NCBI GenBank assembly: GCA_046545675.1 | Contig: JBKGZI010000318.1 | Coordinates: forward strand, 1-7,340 | DNA length: 7,340 bases | Source: CAYLTX01 sp046545675 | GTDB lineage: Bacteria > Myxococcota_A > Bradymonadia > Bradymonadales > Bradymonadaceae | Direction: 5' to 3' | In this document: positions 4,117-7,340 of the stretch, piece by piece | How the letters are laid out: each line of letters opens with the position of its first letter | How positions within the stretch are numbered: the stretch's first letter is position 1 | Program-made: the position numbers and the translations under genes | Notes under the pieces: model-generated | The model's database searches: none | The model's input: only the letters and a program-made list of their open reading frames with translations | What the model was told of the DNA's origin: nothing

Positions 4117-7100
4117 ATGGTCGGTTGCCGCTCTCTGCTCGTCGGCGTATTAGCCTTTTGTGTCCTCCTGCTCGCCCCTGCCTGGGGCGCCGCGGCCGAT
4201 TGGGATCGCTTCCCGACGCTCGAGCCGAGGGAGCGCGTAGCGATCAAGAAGCGTTTCGACGGCCCGCGCTACAACGATCTGCGCACCTGTTACCGCCGAA
4301 TGGACTCGCGGGTGGGCGCGAAGTATTTCGCCGCGATGGTCGACGTGACCTCCGAGACCGGCAGCCGCTCACGCAAAGAAAACGACGCCCAGCCCTTCGC
4401 CGCCGCGCTCGCCGAAGCGTGGCTCGAGGACGGCACGCTCGACGCCGATCGCCATATCCTGATCGCTCTCGGGGTGCGCAACCGGTCGGTGGGCATCCAC
4501 CCCGGCGAGGAGTGGGAGCGGTTGGGCTTCCGAGGTGAGGTCATCGAGGAGACCATCGAGGCCTCGCACTTCAACAAACACCTGCGCCGGCGCAATTATA
4601 GCGACGCGCTATGCTCGCTGGCGACGGCGGTCGACCACCGGCTGGCCAGCCTCGAGCAGGAAAACGCCAAGCAAGTCGCCCTGCTCCAACAGCGGCTGCC
4701 GTCGCTCGAGGAGAGGCTCGGCGGGCTGCAAGAGCGCGTCGAAGAGCGCTTCGACGACGAGCACCCGTTCGGCAAAGAACTACGCGCGAGCCTGGCGGCG
4801 GCGCAGACCAAGCTCGAGGACGCCAACGCCGGCCTCGAGGACTCGCCCACCGAGTCGGTGCGTCTGGCCGACGAGGTCGACGAGATCCTCGAAGAGGTGC
4901 CCTCCGAGCTGGACATATTCGATGCGGATATGGCGCGGCTCGACGAGGTCACCGAAGATCTGGCCGCGCTCGAGGCCACCATCGAGGGGCGACCGGACGC
5001 CGACTGGGAGCAGCCTCAGGCTGCTCTGAGCAAGCTGTCGGAGTGCCGCGAGAAGGCCTCCCAGATCCGTCAGGACTACGAGGGCAAACCGTGGCAGGTG
5101 CGCGATTGCCAGCGCGACGCCGAGATGCATCTCGGCCGAGCTGACGTCCACTACTTCTATTTGAGGACCGTGCTCCCCACGCTGGCAGCCGTCCTTGCTG
5201 GCGCGCTGCTCATCTGGTTTGTCGCCGCGCGCCGATCGCGGCGACGCCGCGCCCTGGGCTTGCTCGAAGCCGACCTCGACGAGTGGCAGCGACGCCTCGA
5301 CGAGGCCGCCGGACGGCTGCACGGGCTCGAAGTCCGATATCCCACCTTTTTTGCTGGCCACCGCACGCCCGCAGACGACCAACTCTCCGAGCTCGACGGT
5401 CGCGTGGCGGATGCCGCCAACCGCATATCCCTGCTCCATGCCCGGGGGTGCGAGCTGCTCGAGGAGGCGACGAGGCTGCGCAAAAAATCCCACCCGCTCG
5501 ACGTCCGGCGGGTCGAGACGGCGCTGCGCCTGTTGCGTCAGACCGAGGTGGACTTCGCGGCCGGTCAGATCGATCCGAACCAGCGCCTCGCGGTGCCGCT
5601 GGGCGAATCCTATGCCGGCACGGCCAACCAGTTGCTGGGCGACCTGGAGGTCTTCTGCCAGCAGGCGAGGGCCGCCCTGGAGGAGGCTTCCGAGGTGGCC
5701 GACCGTCTCGACGAGCAGTCCGGCCGAGCAGGAGCGGCCGCCACTTTGGCGACCGGCGCCGTGGCGATACGCCGCGAGCTCGGACTGCCCCCCGACCACC
5801 TCGATGAGCCGCTCCAAGAGGCAATGAGTCGCTTCGAACAGGCCCGCAGGCTGGCCTCATCGAGTCCGGCGGCGGCCGCAGATCTCTTCGAAGAAGTCGC
5901 GGATAAGCTCCAGGAGATCGGTGAACGCGCCGAGACCGGGAATCGGGTCATCCAGCGCATCCAGGGGCCGCTCACGGAGCTCAGGGAGACCGTCGATCAT
6001 AAGGTGCGACAGCTTCGCTTTGCCGGCGTCGCCGTCGACAAGCTCTCCATCGACCCGCAGCACGAATTGGACGCCGGGGAGCACGAGGAAAAGCGCATCC
6101 TCGGGCTCGTCGCCCAGGCTCGCGAAGACGAAGCCGACCAGGCCCTCGAGGACCTGCAGGCGATCTTCGAGCGGCTCGAGCATCAGCTCGACGTCGCCAA
6201 GGAGGCTCGCGACGAGGTCCCCGAGATGATCGAGGAGCTCGGGGCACGCGGCAAAGCCGTCAAAGACCGGTTAATGGAGGTGCGTTACGGCCTCAAGCGG
6301 CTGGCGCCCGACCATAACCCCGAGGCCTTCGAGGCCGTGTCCAAGCGATTGGGCAAATTCCACTCCCGTCTCCACCGACTCTCCAAGCAGCTCGGCGAGG
6401 TCAAAAAAGACCACGCCAAAAAACATTATCTACTGGCCAGCGAGCGACTCGACGGCCTCAGTCGACTCGTCGAGCGCGCCGAGCAGGTGCTCGGTGAATT
6501 TGCGGATATCGAGCAGCAGGTCGAGCGCGCGCACGGCCAGGCCGAGCAGTTGCTCCCCGAGTGCGAGCGCCTCGTCCACAACCTCCAAGCCCGGGCCGAC
6601 GGCGCCGGCGTCTCGGCGACGTTGCGCGAGTTCAGCGCCGACCAATATGTCTCGCTCCAGATGGCCCGCGACCAGATCGACGCCGAGCAAGCGAGCTGGC
6701 TGGAGGTGCGCGACCGGCTGGTCTCGATGCACAAGGCCATGACGTTTTTGGACGAGGAGGTCCGGGCCGATCTGGGCGCCTACGAGCAGGCAAGGCAGCT
6801 ATCGTCTCGACTCGAGGCCGAGCTCACGGAGCTCCAACGAGCCGGCCAGATCCCGGCCGAGGCCCAACGAGCGCTGGCCCAGATCAGGAAGTTGGTCGCC
6901 GGATGGCGAGCTCAGGTCGAGGAAGGCAGCTCCGGCGGGCGAGCGCTCTTGCGCACCGGCCGGGAGGTCGCCAAGGCAGTCGGGCGCGCAGACCAGGTCG
7001 CCGACGGCCGCACGCCGTCCCAATCGGCAAGCGCCCTCATCGCCTATGCGCGAGCCCGCCTCAAAGAGGTCCACGACAAGTCCTACGGCTTCGGCGTCCA

Positions 7101-7340
7101 GACCGATTGCAGCGGCTTCGCCCCGGAACTCGAGCAGGCCGTCGCGGCGTCCGAAGCGGGCGACTTCGGCCAGGCGCTCGAATTGGTCGAGGGCGCCATC
7201 GAGCAGATCGACCTCGAGGACGCCCGCGCCGACGCCGACTCCGAGCGCGAATACCGCAAGGCCTCGATTCGCCACTTCGACTTCGCGGCCAGCGCGCCCG
7301 ATTTGCGATTGCCCGGCCAATTGGGCAATAAGTCTTCCTG
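4117..7340 (+). CDS. TPM-domain protein with one membrane span and very long cytoplasmic coiled coil (partial)
   Basis: The frame is open from ATG 4117 to the right edge: 1,074 codons and no stop. GGAG six bases upstream supports the start. Residues 1-27 look like a cleavable signal peptide (AWGAAA then D28); the lipobox-like LAFC has a poor -1 residue. Residues about 30-175 match a TPM domain: AAMVDVTSETG (72-82), then ALAEAWLEDG, ILIALGVRNRSVGIHPG (about 114-130) and ERLGF. A short exported coiled coil spans about 176-330. The membrane helix is at about 352-371, followed by RRSRRRRR, which places the C-terminal part in the cytoplasm. From 378 to the edge nearly everything is charged, Leu-rich helix with heptad-like spacing. 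Four exported Cys (58, 166, 310, 331) could form two disulfides. TPM domains occur in envelope proteins, some with phosphatase activity. The overall shape recalls EzrA-like or stator-like spanning proteins. A structural or sensing role linking envelope to cytoplasm is inferred. Confidence 0.85.
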   Translation, partial: MVGCRSLLVGVLAFCVLLLAPAWGAAADWDRFPTLEPRERVAIKKRFDGPRYNDLRTCYRRMDSRVGAKYFAAMVDVTSETGSRSRKENDAQPFAAALAEAWLEDGTLDADRHILIALGVRNRSVGIHPGEEWERLGFRGEVIEETIEASHFNKHLRRRNYSDALCSLATAVDHRLASLEQENAKQVALLQQRLPSLEERLGGLQERVEERFDDEHPFGKELRASLAAAQTKLEDANAGLEDSPTESVRLADEVDEILEEVPSELDIFDADMARLDEVTEDLAALEATIEGRPDADWEQPQAALSKLSECREKASQIRQDYEGKPWQVRDCQRDAEMHLGRADVHYFYLRTVLPTLAAVLAGALLIWFVAARRSRRRRALGLLEADLDEWQRRLDEAAGRLHGLEVRYPTFFAGHRTPADDQLSELDGRVADAANRISLLHARGCELLEEATRLRKKSHPLDVRRVETALRLLRQTEVDFAAGQIDPNQRLAVPLGESYAGTANQLLGDLEVFCQQARAALEEASEVADRLDEQSGRAGAAATLATGAVAIRRELGLPPDHLDEPLQEAMSRFEQARRLASSSPAAAADLFEEVADKLQEIGERAETGNRVIQRIQGPLTELRETVDHKVRQLRFAGVAVDKLSIDPQHELDAGEHEEKRILGLVAQAREDEADQALEDLQAIFERLEHQLDVAKEARDEVPEMIEELGARGKAVKDRLMEVRYGLKRLAPDHNPEAFEAVSKRLGKFHSRLHRLSKQLGEVKKDHAKKHYLLASERLDGLSRLVERAEQVLGEFADIEQQVERAHGQAEQLLPECERLVHNLQARADGAGVSATLREFSADQYVSLQMARDQIDAEQASWLEVRDRLVSMHKAMTFLDEEVRADLGAYEQARQLSSRLEAELTELQRAGQIPAEAQRALAQIRKLVAGWRAQVEEGSSGGRALLRTGREVAKAVGRADQVADGRTPSQSASALIAYARARLKEVHDKSYGFGVQTDCSGFAPELEQAVAASEAGDFGQALELVEGAIEQIDLEDARADADSEREYRKASIRHFDFAASAPDLRLPGQLGNKSS

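Noticed and set aside
3240..4247. 335-residue minus-strand open frame opposite the LOR gene
   Set aside because: The plus strand has clear LOR family signatures and a Shine-Dalgarno. The antisense frame is open only because of the codon bias of the real gene.
4020..4538. 172-residue plus-strand open frame starting before the TPM gene
   Set aside because: It is Arg/Pro-rich out-of-frame sequence with no ribosome site. The frame from 4117 carries the signal peptide and TPM motifs.
4780..5817. 345-residue minus-strand open frame inside the TPM gene
   Set aside because: It is an antisense shadow of a continuous 1,074-codon plus-strand frame with signal peptide, membrane helix and coiled coil.
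6561..7331. 256-residue plus-strand open frame rich in Arg, Gly and Pro
   Set aside because: It is a frame-shifted reading of the coiled-coil gene, with the Arg/Gly/Pro composition typical of wrong frames in GC-rich DNA.

Overview
The window is GC-rich chromosomal DNA with long, codon-biased genes. The mix of proteins points to a deltaproteobacterial-type lineage (Myxococcota or Bradymonadota). They are a PATAN/DUF4388-like protein fused to a DnaJ-like domain and a TPR, a LURP-one-related protein, a TPM-domain protein with a very long coiled coil, and a membrane-anchored Glu/Ala-rich protein that may be FtsY. The lineage is inferred from domain content and base composition only. I see no rRNA, tRNA, CRISPR array, transposase or phage gene.

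Layout. Positions 1-877 lie on the minus strand. The N-terminus of a Glu/Ala-rich membrane protein (1-363) runs off the left edge, and a small two-helix membrane protein of unknown function (545-877) lies upstream of it. Positions 878-1364 are a 487-base intergenic region between divergent genes. It holds a perfect 17-bp palindrome, two direct copies of a 46-49-base repeat, and a diverged third copy in opposite orientation, so that a long cruciform-like fold is possible. Positions 1365-7340 lie on the plus strand and carry three genes. The first is a 608-residue PATAN/DUF4388-like, J-like, TPR protein (1365-3191). The second is a 210-residue LURP-one-related (LOR) protein (3375-4007). The third is a TPM-domain, single-span, coiled-coil protein of more than 1,074 residues (4117 to the right edge).

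Two of the most important genes are open at the window edges (1-363 minus and 4117-7340 plus) and were read directly from the sequence. Three starts were decided by Shine-Dalgarno position: 1365 rather than the GTG at 1356, 3375 rather than 3288, and 4117.

How the genes work together: nothing shows that they form one system. The two minus-strand genes and the TPM protein all concern the membrane or envelope, but the plus-strand genes are separated by 183 and 109 bases and each could have its own promoter. The least ordinary items are the structured intergenic repeat, where the stem sequence differs between copies but pairing is kept, and the domain fusions in the two large plus-strand proteins. 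I did not find evidence of a defence, mobile or biosynthetic system.
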